A stretch of 64,000 nucleotides of DNA. Origin: Lineus longissimus (lineage: Eukaryota > Nemertea > Pilidiophora > Heteronemertea > Lineidae). Positions 31,487-43,500 of the stretch are shown here, in pieces (position 1 is the first letter of the stretch; the number at the start of each line of letters is the position of its first letter). Below the pieces are notes generated by a model. That model was given only the letters and a program-made list of their open reading frames with translations. It ran no database searches and was not told where the DNA came from. The position numbers were made by a program, and so were the translations under genes. The stretch is from contig NC_088319.1 of assembly GCF_910592395.1 (NCBI RefSeq), positions 3,782,001 through 3,846,000 of the forward strand, in the 5' to 3' direction.

Positions 31487-34400
31487 ATGATCCAATACGT
31501 ACAAGTAACTGAACTTGATGGAGAAGAGCCCATCGAGCTTCCATCAGAAGAGGATGGAACGATTCTGTTATCCACTTTAGCAGCCCAATATCCAGGAGCC
31601 TGTGGACTCAAATATCATCCTGAAGCTGGTTCAATGAGATGGAGAGGGATTCGTTTGGCTGATGGAAAACTCCACCCTCCTGAGCATATGGAAGGACATT
31701 GGGGCAATATCAAATATGTAGTTAATCTAGTCCCTAAAGGTATTGAATCGGATATATTGAAAGTTATATTTGTAAAACAAAGATTAAGATGTTGTGTTGT
31801 GGTTCGCATTTCCCATCCCAACCAGATCCGAGATCGACCGACTGCGACTCCACTGGCACTACAGTGCATAGGCCTACTGACGACGAGTCGGAATGCAGCA
31901 GAGATAGGGATGGGAACTGGGGGTGCCGATACGGTAGGCTGCACTCCGGTCGGTAGGCGAACAGCTGAAACCGTGCTATAAAAAGGTTGGAGCACTGTAG
32001 CTTCCAGGATATTTTGGTGATGCGTTCACTAACTTAAGTCTAAGCAAGAGTTGATAGTTGATATGTCGTAGGGCCCTGCTGGGCCCTAGTATAGGCCTAC
32101 ATAATTCTGGCAACAGCCGTAAACGTCACAATGCCAATATTGACATTTGCCATTTCAGTTTGTGGATGCAAGTTCGTGATCAGGTCGGGTCAATAACCCC
32201 AATCTTTGCAAAGATCTAGGGCCATCAAAATGGTGAACAGTATCCCTGTTAATTTAATATAGGCCTAAGTGCCTAAATTTTTTTTAGTGTTTTGGTGAAA
32301 AAAAGTGAAACAGAAACCACAGCCAAGGGAATGTCTTGGGCCCAAATTTGTCAAAACCTGTCCCGTGTTATTTCTGATTCATATATAGTTATAGACACAG
32401 GGACCAATTTAAGTTTAACTTAGTTATAATCGTAAAACATGAGTACATCTTAAGTTGTATCTGTACATTTGGACTGGAGTTTTTATCATTCATTGGATCG
32501 CTGTAGGCTGGTTATGACATGAATCCCCGGGGACATGTATAGACCCCAATTTCTAGCTTGAAATTGAACATGTTGAAATGCAGTACATGTATTTGGACTG
32601 GGGTAGATATCCCCAAATTGGTAATCATTATTAACAAAACTCAACATGAATTGAAAACCTTAGGCTTAAGTTCACCTTAAGCAATGGCATTTTTGTGATC
32701 GTAAAATGATGTTCTCAAAGGTGTGTTCATTCTTGTCAAAGCCCTTAGGACATGTGGAGGCTGCGTCCATTTTAAACTATCATTCTCCCAAAGTGTTGTG
32801 AAAATATAGCATTCATCATTCATGTCATTGCAACCAGAATCATGGACGACGGTTATAGGCCTACATGTACAGTCACATAATTTTTTTTTAAATTTGCATA
32901 ATTCCATTTAAAATTTTACATTGAGTTACACTTATACATCATTTGTGATGTGAATTCATCGTAAAGCATCAGTCCTCTTAATGTAATCTCTGACCATAAC
33001 ATTTCATTTCATGACATAATTTCATCTTTGTTCCATTTCATCTATATCATGATGTCATTTTCTCATCCAAGGTAAAAAGTGTTGTAAACTTCGGTTGTCT
33101 CATGTCTGTTGTGTCTTTTGCCTTATCACAAGCGGATGCAACTGCCCTGTCCAAAATCAGAAAGCTTTTTAAAATGTTACTGTATAACTTGTTTGGCATT
33201 GAACTTCCCAAGAAGAGAAAATTATTGCACATGGAAAAGTAGATTGGGGAGTCGCGACTTTCACAATCTCAATTTGATTGTTATCAGAACATGGCCTAAC
33301 GTTGTCACCGGTATTTATCTAGTACTCGGCCTAGGGCAAACATGAACATGTTGGGTCTATGTCCAATAAAAATGTTCATCATCTTTTTAAATACTCAGCT
33401 GGTAGTGAATAATACTTGAACATCAACATAGACTCTGAGGAGTGGTGCCTATGATTAAGAAGCTTTTCATATTTCGTTGCCATATAACTTGGGTGCTCAG
33501 AAAATTGGAAATCTATCTTGGAAACCTTGTGAATAGAACTGAAATGTACACAAGATGTAGCATAGATGTGACTGTGTTTTTAAAAACTAGTAATATCGTA
33601 TACTGTGCAAAGATAATTTGATTTTAAAAAGTACATTGACAGTGTTTTTCATAAAATATGTTAATTGATCACTCTGTACGGAATTGTTTTTGTTAAAGTC
33701 TCCAACTTCACTAATTCTGACAATTTGCGGATAATGTACCTGTAGTAGAACGTCTCTATTAAGGACACCCTTGGGCCTGGGAAGTGCTGTCCTTAATAGA
33801 GAGGTGTCCTGATTAGAGAGGTCAAACTGAATGGAAACAACCAATTTGGGATCAAAACTAGTGTCCTTAATAGAGAGGTTGTCCTTAATAGAGTAGGCCT
33901 TTCAATTACATGGAGACCTCTACACCCTGTAATTTTTTAGCCTATTTTGGGGACATGTTTTTTTGCTTTTTAGCTTAATTTGGGGACATATCGTCGTGCC
34001 AATTTGCCTGAACATTGACGTCCTTATTGACTGACATTGTCACATGCACCTGAAAACTCATAATTTTAGGATGAAAAGTATCAAATTAGGCTATTTAGGA
34101 TGAGATTTGGTCATTTAAGGTGTCAAAAAACGCTTCAGGGGGTCAAATTACCCCTTAAAAAAAAAAATCTATTTCTATTTTGGGGATATTTTTTCAGGGC
34201 CTAATTTGGGGACATGCCATATTTCCTACACCATATAGCGGTGTGAAAATGATGTAATCGAAAGGCCTGTAGAGAGGTGTCCGCTAAGGGAGGTTCCACT
34301 GTAAATGTTTTTCGTATTACAGAGGGTAAACGCAAAGGTGATGATGGACTGGAAAATCCTCATGCCAAGACAAAGCGGGTGGAGAACAAAAAGTGCAGTG

Positions 34401-34850
34401 ATCTAATAGTGCTTGGACTTCCATGGAAAACAACAAAAGAAGAAGTGAAGAAATACTTTGGAAAGTTTGGTGAAGTCCTCTTGGTCCAGGTAAGAGAATT
34501 TATGCAGGTTTCAGTCTTTTGTCTGATTCTGCATGTGCTGTTTATTTTTTAAAACAACTTGCAATTGCATCTGGGAGATGGGTGTTTATGATTTAACGTC
34601 AGCCAATTGATATAAAAGACAAATACAAGTCTCCTATTGATGACTAATACACATCCCTATAGCAACAAATCCTTTGTACCGAAAATGACTTATGTTTGAT
34701 GATATTTGGCTTGTGTCTTGCCCAAGGACACAAATTCAATACAGTTGTGTTCCTCCTCAGAATGGGGCCCATTATCTCATGACTGATATGAGTAATTAGA
34801 GGACACTACAAATGCCAAGATTGATTGATTGATTGTTTGATTGATTGAAA

Positions 34851-34881
<31 letters not shown>

Positions 34882-36843
34882 ATCAAAAGTTCTTTCACGT
34901 TTTCTAGATCAAAACTGACATTCATACCAACAAATCAAAAGGCTATGGCTTTATAAGGTTTGGAGAATATGAAGCGCAGCTGGCCTGTTTGAAAGAAAGG
35001 CATTATATCGATGGACGACGCTGTGAAGTTCGAATACCCAACTCTAAAGTCGGCAGCACGGTGAGTGAATTATCTTTTCATCTGTTCGTTGCATGTTATC
35101 GGCCATCCTAAACAGCGTCCACCATCGCCCACCAGCATCCACCAGGTTAAAGTCCGGTATAAAGTCATCAAAATAAAATTTAGCAGCCATAAACGAAATA
35201 AGTATGCCATAAAACACATTTCCTGACAACTTCCTGACATTTGGGTATGGGAGTTGTTGTCTAACAGTAACATCACAAGGCTACTGTAGTATTGGGAATC
35301 ATTTCCTCTAACAGTCAAATCCAACATGGCCACAGGCTGGGCGGAGGTCGCTGCTACATTTTAGACAACAACTCACTACTCTAGCACACAAATGTCATGA
35401 AACATTCAGGAAATGTGGAAAATGTCAGACTGCTTATTTCGTTTATGATCAGATTTCATTAAATTGATGACTTTATACTTGCTTTTAAACCTGGTGGACG
35501 CTGTTAAGGATGACCCATATTATTGCAGGTTTTAAGTACAGACACTTGAAAAATTTTTTTTGAGTTTTATTGGATTTTCAGACATAAAAAAGAACTGCAC
35601 AAATCCAAGAAAAATTTTACATTTCTTGTGAGGTAGAATGGGGTATTTGTAGCCCCGGTTTATTGTTAATAGCCCCTGCATTGTTTGATGCATGGGGATA
35701 TCAATCAATATCATACATAGGCAGGGGCTTCAATTACCCCATTCTACCCATCCTCTTGCAAACTGGGCCTACAACACGACTTCTCCTTACGCACGTTTCC
35801 GCATTGAGGGAGTAAGTATGTATCGATTGGAATGGCCTAATGTTGTCAGGAAGCATTCTACATTATATTCCAGAACTTTTCATTCGGGCACACTTCACAT
35901 TTCATGCCACCCTGAGTCTGTTCTTATCTTAATTGCTAACGTTTTACAGGACTATGGACCGAGGAAGGTGTTTGTTGGCAGGACGACAGAGAACATGACA
36001 GCAGACGATCTCCGGCAGTTCTTTATGAGGTTTGGCGACGTTACTGATGTCTTTATTCCTAAACCGTTCCGAGCGTTTGCGTTTGTCACGTTTGCGGATG
36101 CGGAGGTGGCCCAGGATCTCCTGGGGAACGACTACTTGATAGATGGCGTGAGTGTGCATGTCTGTGCAGCGTCGCCCAAGAATGATAAGAATCAGGAGAA
36201 GAGGAGGAGCGATGGCAGCAGTGTGGGGGGCTGTCGTGATGACCGCAGTGATAATTATAATAGCCAGAGAGGTGGTGGAGGAGGAGGGGATAGGGGTGGG
36301 AACTGGAACAACCACATGGGAAATAGAGGCGGTGGTGGTGGTGGCGGCGGCGGCGGTGGTGGTGGTGGCAGTGGTGGTGGTGGTGGTGGAAATGATGGTG
36401 GTAACATGGGTGGCAATATGGGGGGTGGTATGGGCATGGGTGGAATGGGGATGGGAATAGGCCAGTTTGCGTTGAATCCAGCAATGTTTGCGGCTGCATT
36501 GAGTCAGAATCCTTGGGGTTTGTTGGGCCTTACTAATTCGGGGGGCGGTGGCAATAACTCTGGTGGTGGGGGAGACTGCAATAATCCAATGAGCAGTGGT
36601 GGTAGCCATAATAATAGTGGTGGGGGTGGGGGTGGGGGTGGGGGTGGTGGAAGTGGGGGAGGAGGTTACAGCAGTGGGTACAACAGTGGTAATAATTCTT
36701 CCAGTAGTAATAATATGGGTGGTAATAATGGATTTTTCAGCGGCTGGGGCCCTGGTGGTGGATCAGGGGGATCTGGTGGGAGTGATTCGGGGAATGGGAC
36801 CGGTTGGGGCAATATCAGGGACTCTGTGATTGGCTCGAAATGA
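31487..36843 (+). CDS. TARDBP: TDP-43 orthologue, RNA-binding protein
   Basis: Four coding exons: 31,487-31,739; 34,323-34,489; 34,908-35,060; 35,950-36,843. Phases agree and the product is 488 residues against 414 in human. Residues 1-84 form the N-terminal oligomerisation domain ([36 protein letters not shown]). A bipartite nuclear signal lies at about 87-103 (KRK then KTKR). RRM1 has RNP2 LIVLGL (112-117) and RNP1 KGYGFIRF (151-158). RRM2 has KVFVGR (197-202) and RAFAFVTF (232-239). The C-terminal half is glycine-rich and low complexity, with the conserved hydrophobic helix [18 protein letters not shown] at about 364-381. TDP-43 binds UG-rich RNA in the nucleus and regulates splicing and stability. 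The glycine tract is longer than in vertebrates and is encoded by GGT/GGC triplets at about 36,330-36,395. The long open frames antisense to it are artefacts. The first ATG with family homology was chosen; the frame is open upstream but unrelated. Confidence 0.96.
33741..34303. mobile_element. pogo-like MITE split by a nested insertion, TARDBP intron 1
   Basis: The left part is 33,741-33,893 and the right part 34,270-34,303; together they make a standard copy ending GGTTCCACTGTA. Only 19 nt separate its right end from TARDBP exon 2 at 34,323, so the branch point is probably inside or at the edge of the element. Confidence 0.85.
33894..34269. mobile_element. 376-bp transposon, second CAGGCCTTTC copy, nested
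   Basis: Begins TAGGCCTTTCAATTACATGG and ends GATGTAATCGAAAGGCCTG. Its flanks are TAGAG on both sides (33,889-33,893 and 34,270-34,274). Excision restores the uninterrupted host MITE sequence, which proves the 5-bp duplication. It has the same interior as 29,046-29,398 (TTTTTTAGCCTATTTTGG). Confidence 0.9.
34823..34880. repeat. (GATT)n microsatellite in TARDBP intron 2
   Basis: About thirteen GATT units with one interruption, ending 27 nt before exon 3. Confidence 0.9.
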
Positions 36844-37956
36844 CATTCATGATCTGTGTGTTTGATGGTTGAGGATTTTGGTGTGCTAACATATTTGGAT
36901 TGCTGAGGTCATTTGGGCCTATTTGTGACTGACGCCCCCTTTTGATGGAGAAGTGAGATGGCTAATGACAGCATCAGTTATATGTGAACAAATCTCGTTT
37001 TACTATGTGTGGGGAGTGACAGTTTATTTGGAGGCCACATTGTATGTACAGCCTTGGCCTGTTTCTTATTAACTGACTGAGGACAGGTGATCTTGACTTG
37101 CATGACTGGTTGCTAAATGCCTTTGACAGTTTGAGTCTTTCCCTGTTGAAATGGCAAGGGTCGAAATAGGACGTTAAGGCAATTTTGATGATGACGATGA
37201 TAATGATGAGACTCTAACGTAATGGCTTCAAGACTTAAAGTTTTGTCTAACAAATTTTGTTGATAATTTTGATATTTTCTCAGAAATCCTCAGTCCTCGA
37301 TCGTTTTTATACTGTGTGTTTCCCGTGTGAATATTTCCACTATAGATGTTGTATATCATAATATTCCTACAGATTTGGAGAAGTGTGTGGTTGGATTGTA
37401 TGTCTTGTATTTATTGATGAAATAATGTACACATTTTCAAAGTATGCTATTCTAATATTTTAGAGTGTAGTCCGAAAAAATGCATACCCCGTGCTGAAGT
37501 CAATGATTAGAGGGTTCATCCCCATTTCGCCTACACCCATTTCGCCTACACCCATTTCGCCTACACCCATTTCGCCTACACCCATTTCGCCTACAAAATT
37601 TACCCGTTTCGCCTACTCACCATTTCGCCTACTCACCATTTCGCCTGCTCACCGTTTCGCCTACACCCATTTCGCCTATTCACCATTTCGCCTATTACCC
37701 ATTTTGCCTACATCATAAAATTGTTCAAATGTCCAGCGCACACCACTCTTTTCCTTTTTAGTAGGCGAAATGGGTGTAGGCAAAATGGTGAATAGGCGAA
37801 ATGGGGGTAGGCGAAATGGGGGTAGGCGAAATGGGTAATAGGCGAAATGGGTGTAGGCGAAATGGGGGTACACCGATTAGAGACTTCGGTCTGGTTCTGT
37901 AGTATAGCCTTGAAGTAATTTGAACAGTGAGAAATAGACTTGAAAGTAAAAATAAA
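36844..37956 (+). other. TARDBP: TARDBP 3' region, candidate 3' UTR
   Basis: The first AATAAA after the stop is at 37,951-37,956. If it is used, the 3' UTR is about 1.1 kb and includes the inverted CATTTCGCC array. Vertebrate TDP-43 autoregulates through its 3' UTR, but I see no long UG tract here. The extent of the UTR is inferred. Confidence 0.4.
37516..37872. repeat. inverted CCCATTTCGCCTACA minisatellite forming a large hairpin
   Basis: About twelve units of CCCATTTCGCCTACA (with CTCAC and TTAC variants) run to about 37,712. A unique spacer of about 48 bp containing ATTGTTCAAATGTCCAGCGC follows. Then about eight units of the exact complement, TAGGCGAAATGGGTG, run to 37,870. The two arms can pair over more than 100 bp. 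Confidence 0.9.
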
Positions 37957-40524
37957 ACAATAGACCACCTGGTTCAGTTATCCTGAATTTTTAAGGTCTT
38001 GTAAGTTACGAACACATAGGCTAATGGCGGAACATTCCATCTACTGGAATAACTTACTTAATTGAAGTGAAGAAATGCTGTCAAACATGTATAGTGTGTT
38101 TTGAATGGGAGCCTGATTCATGTGATTTTAAACAGGAACTTATTATTTTAAATTCTCAAAGTATCTTTTTGCAAGGAACTATTATTATATGAATATTGTG
38201 TTGTGTTGTGTTCAATACAATAAGTACTTTAACACCAATTGCAGACTTGATCTTGGTAAAATTATGATGGTGTAAAGTGGGACGTTACATCATACACGTA
38301 TCTGTTACAAGGCTCATCGCCATTGCCATGAAGCAACCTAGTGTGCGGTGTTCATATAACAGCCAATCACTGACCTGCATGAAACAACCTCGTCCTAGTG
38401 CAAGTCATGTAACAGCCAGTCGCTGATCTATAGTTCATTTGAAATGTTTGCTGTGTGACTTACCGCTACCTGAAGGGAAATTGCCTCAACCTAAACTTGT
38501 TTCAGTTGTCACAATGTCAGTGTGGAAGCTCCCTACTGCTCATCCCTGTTAGTAACTCCATTTTCAAGGATTCCTGAATGAATGTTAGATGATGTGAGCA
38601 TCCGAAAAGTTACCCCATTATTGGGCATTACATGTATTTCTAAGCAATGTTCAATCCTTTCTTCATGCCTTGTTAAATCTCAAAGTCATTTTAGGAGAGA
38701 GTATTACAGGTGACTGAAAGGCAGAATGGAGTAAGATTTTAGAGAGGCTTTGAGATATTTTCAAGTGTCTTTGTATGTGAGTTTTCCTGGTGGTGTCGGA
38801 AGTTTGAATTTTGTGAGAACAAGGCTTTTCTTGTAATTGATCTGTAAGCCAGAGGTGGGATTCCTTCATGTTATGACTGTTAAACCGTATCAGTGACAGT
38901 GTATGGGTGAGCAGTATATTTTACTAAGTTGAATAGTCGTCCTGATCTTTTTCTATATATCTGTACCGATAAAGAAAGCCAGATTCGAAACTGTGTGTGT
39001 TTCCGACTGTTTTGTTGTAAGTGAGTTGATCCGAGGTTACTCTCGCTGTATGGTGTAATATGCATTGTGGTCAATGGTAGGGTTGTTATGCTCTGCGAAG
39101 TGTGAGTCCTTTGACAACATACTTCGTCATTTAGCGGTTGCATGTGCACATACTACAGGGTGGCCCAGAATAATTTGTCCTTTGTCTCATGATTTGGAAA
39201 CAGAGTATTGTACATTTTACATGTAAGCTGTACATTGAACAATAACCTGTTTCAAAATCATGGGTGGAGATTTTCCTGACCAATTGTATTTGACCACACC
39301 AAAATAACAAAGGAACTGCTTAATTGGCTCCTCTTTCCAGTGATATTACGTGTATTATTGTCCACAGTGGGAATTGGTTCCATTGTACAAACTTGATTAT
39401 GCCTTCTACCTCAGAGCTGCCTTAAGTATTCACTATGCTACTGCCTGCTCAGTTTGGGGAAGGTGGCATTCGTGTACAGAGAAGACTCAAGATGTCATGA
39501 ATAAGTAGATAAAATTCAGTAGAACCTCTCTAAAGGACACCCTCGGGACTGATAAATGCTGTCCTTAATAGAGAGGTGTCCTGATTAGAGAGGGCAAGTT
39601 GAATGGAAAGACCCAATTTGGGACCAAAACTAGTGTCCTTAATAGAGAGGTGTCCGCCAAGCAAGGTTCTACTGTAGTTTAAATTTGAGGTTATTTTCAG
39701 AATTCTCCAGCAGATATGGAAATTAAAAGCTCTGGCAGTTTTACTGGTACCATTTTCTTTCAGACTAAAAATCATAAAATCCATTAGACAATGGTCAGTT
39801 TTTGACGAGACTTGATTCATAATCGCTTCCGAATTGAGACTTGGGCAGTCAGAATTACAACTCCCTGAAAAGAGTCTGAATATAAACTCCAATTTTGAGA
39901 TTCCTTTATTTGCTACACATGCAGAAATAACTGTACAGCAAAATGCACTGAACAATGAAAAAAAATAGCCACAGCTCCCAATTTCTGATTTTATAAATAT
40001 CTGCTGATTTTTGAAAATGACTACTCAACATTTTTTGGGGGCGTTTTTCGTTATTCAACTATTTAGATTAAACTCCCTTTGCTAGTTCTAAAGTTGAGTG
40101 CTGAAATATGGACTATCTTTTTGATGAATGATTCTTAATCTTAGCATGAATTCAACTATATCTAGTTTGGAAATATCTCTTTGTTTCAATTTGCTATGGT
40201 GTATATTCTTGCATAACTTGCCACAAGGAATCATAAATTGGTAAATAAATTATTTGTACTTGAGAGGGATTTCCAGTGTGGCAAGTTGGCATCACCTTAT
40301 TCATTGTCAAATCAGTACTTCCGTTGACTTGATCTTTATTGGTGAGTGGTGGGGATATTAAGGCCCGTGCTATTCCGTTAGACTAAACGCCATGCCTTGG
40401 CGTGTTCCTGCAACATATTTGTCTCCCTCAGACTTCCAGAAGTGGGGTCCAATCCCCAGTTCTTAGGAGGTTTTGTTGACTTGATGCCACCTATCTAAAC
40501 CTGTGGATCCATCTCTTTTTGCAG
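37957..40524. other. no gene recognised
   Basis: Contains a diverged direct duplication at about 38,333-38,370 and 38,378-38,420 (CATGAARCAACCT, then AACAGCCARTC). A lone CTACAGGGTGGCCCAGAA end lies at 39,153. Upstream exons of the candidate gene at 40,525 may lie here but I could not identify them. Confidence 0.4.
39516..39676. mobile_element. pogo-like MITE copy
   Basis: TTCAGTAGAACCTCTC to GGTTCTACTGTA with the GGGACCAAAACTAGTGTCC core. Part of the first arm has a small deletion (CTAAAGGACAC). Confidence 0.85.
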
Positions 40525-43500
40525 TACCACAGGAGACCCACCCACCGTCTTCTCAATCTCAGCCACCAACTCACCGGATCCAGAGGTAAGAATTTCCTTC
40601 GTCTGGCAGTGAAAGACGAGTGGTGAATCTGTGGTTGCTAATAGACTGTTATCTTTTTTCAGTTTGCCTGACAGCCTGGGAGAGTCAGTTACGAGTGAAC
40701 CTGATGCGTTTTTTTTGTCAGAGTCTTACTGAGAGTGCGTTTCCCTGTTAGGGTAGCACCCGTAGAGTACATGAATTTGGATCAGGTGTAAAATGCTATG
40801 GTTGGACAATAAAATGATCTGCGGGCAGGACAAGCTTGATATGGTTGTGTCGGTTGTCTGCCAAAAAGTTGGTCGTTTTTTTCCCCAACATTAGCTTCAC
40901 AAACTTCAGTGTGGCTGGACCTTCAGGGTGTTAATCTGGTGCAAGGAGCTCTGTCAGCTGTGTGCTCGTTTCCTGTTCAATCTCTTCGAATCGATTCGGT
41001 TGCATGTTCTCAGATGGGTGGTATGTTTATGGTTGGGACAGTTCATGGGTCAGTTCTCTTGAAGGAGAATGTCTGGCATTGATATATATTGCTGTTGAAA
41101 ACCCCTTGGTGTTATTGGGTGATATGAATAAAGACTAGCAAATGCTTTTATCTAAAACTCCATGTACATTTACACTAGGCGTTTCTGTACAAAATTGAAG
41201 TAAAAGCATTTGCTCGACTTTATTTATATATCAGTCACGTCACTTTGACTTTTGCGGTTGGACAACTTTGGTCGTGCGCGAGTTTGGCTCCTTCACTTCA
41301 TCCCCACAAAGATACACTACGTTGCATATCTAGGCTACCCTACCAATTTGGCAATATGGCATGTCTAATAGACTGTAACGAGACCTGCCCTTATTGGTGG
41401 TGCATTAGGGTGTTCAGATATCTCGGATGAAACACAGTGATTTTAATCTCCCAATTCCTTTTCAAGTTGAATCAAACAGTGTGTTGCATGCATCTAGGTC
41501 TGTCCAATCAATGAGTTGCATGCTTGGCTCCTCCCAAGATTATCCAAGCAAAAATAACATCACTGTGTGTTGGAACACGACCATCATTTTGGCAGATGGT
41601 GAACTTTGCTGTAGGCTGGAAGAAGTAAAACTGGCTTTGTAACTAGTTTACAACAAGGCCACTGGTCCCTATTGTTGTGTTTCTCCACCGACACTCATTT
41701 CTGCCCCTCTAGGCTTCTTCAGGGTGGCTGGCTTTGACTTGCATCTCTCTTGTTCCAAGTTCACAGTTTGAATGACATCATGACGCAGTGTGGCTTCTCA
41801 ATGACGTCGCAGACTTTGTTTCGAATCTGTTGTTGATTTCCTGTAGACACCATTGTGTTGGCAACCAATGTCAGTCATTAACTGTAGAGTTTGTACTCTT
41901 GAAGTTTACTTATGACGGCGACATTAATGGGTGGAATAGTCACTTGGTATATACTTGTGTTCACCAATAATAGTGACAATGGAGAATTTCATTGAAGTTT
42001 TTACAGTGTGTTGTATGATCAATCTGTGATGTTATCGTTTGTGAGTCTGAGAAACTTTTGCAAGTTGGACACAATCAGAGAAACGTCGCCAACTAAGAAA
42101 AGCTGTGTCCAGCGACAAGCTATCAAGTTGTAAAACTGGTCATTAGCGAGGTTTAGCGCCATTTGGACTCTCACACCGACTGAAACCCTGAGACTGAATA
42201 GTAGTCCCCAGTGAGTACCTCTAATCTAAATGATGTGATGTACGCTTGCCGCTGATGAAACACTGTCGTGCGAGAGAATGATGTGGCGTCCTATTATCAA
42301 ATACGCGCATAAATCGAGAATATTGAAGTCGTTTTCCTATTCGTTACGACTCGAAATACAAGTTCAATATTCTGTATTGATAAGCTGAATAGATTGAAAA
42401 GACGCCAATCATTTCTACCAAGTGATGGTGTTTCACGAGTGGATATTGCCCATCAAATTATTTCATCATGGTTGCCCATATTCGCTTCCATTCGGACTCG
42501 AACTTTCAGTCGGAATGGAGCTAGACCTCTCTATTACTGAGTGTGCTCTGATAAGTGTCCATGCTGCGGCCTTGCAGATGTGTCTCGGTCAATGGAATGA
42601 AATTCCCTGTGTGCTTTACACTTTGTGGGAGGTGCACCGATTTGAGACGTGTTGTTGTCGATTCTATGGTATGAAAGTCAGTCTCAAGTAGCTAGATTTG
42701 ATGTTCAGTCTTTTGTCTTTTCTTTTTCTGATGACTGTATAAAGTAGACTATACAAAATAAATGTTTTCCACTGGAACATGTTGTACATGTAGATTAAAT
42801 GTGGGACATTTGACGCGAGGCGGGAATCTGGGAATCCTGGATGAGCATAACATTGTACATTGGATGATATGAATACTTAGAAAACATACCAAGCGAGGAG
42901 ACCTGATGTGCTTGGTGGAGTCAGAACTCGAGATCACCCGCCAAGATTTTTCAAGTTGTGGTGGTAAACCGATTTTTGTGGTTGTGGTTGTGGTTGGAGG
43001 AAGTGCGTGGCAGTATTAAAATGTAATGTTTTTATTGACAAAATGAGTGTTAAATGTGTTGACTGGTCCCTGTTTCTCATGGGAAGGTTTTTTGCCCAGA
43101 TAACTCCCCATGAGGGAGGGAGGGGTTCCAGAAAGAAACCTGTGCAGCTGCTGCATGATAGACCTGTACCTCGGTGTTGTAATCCCCTTCTCTGCCGAGT
43201 ATGTTGTACTTTCTCACTTGATTGTTTTATTTTGCTTGCGAAACGATTGCACTTTTATAGTCAAACATGTCGGGGCTATAACTGACTGGCTCTGGATGCA
43301 ATTATCTGCAATTTTATTCAGCATTATAGTGTCTATTTTTGGCAATTCGTGAATGAGAAACAATGACGCAACTTTCTTGTCCCATGTTTTATCAGTGAAT
43401 CATTTGGATGAACTACTCTGAGATGTTGTTGAAAGGAAAAACACTGTCATTTTGATTTGAGAATTAATCCGGTTAAAGGAAACCTATAGTGAAACGCTTA

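Noticed and set aside
35944-36609. Long threonine-, proline- or histidine-rich frames antisense to TARDBP exon 4
   Set aside because: They mirror the glycine codon repeats of TDP-43 and have no independent support.
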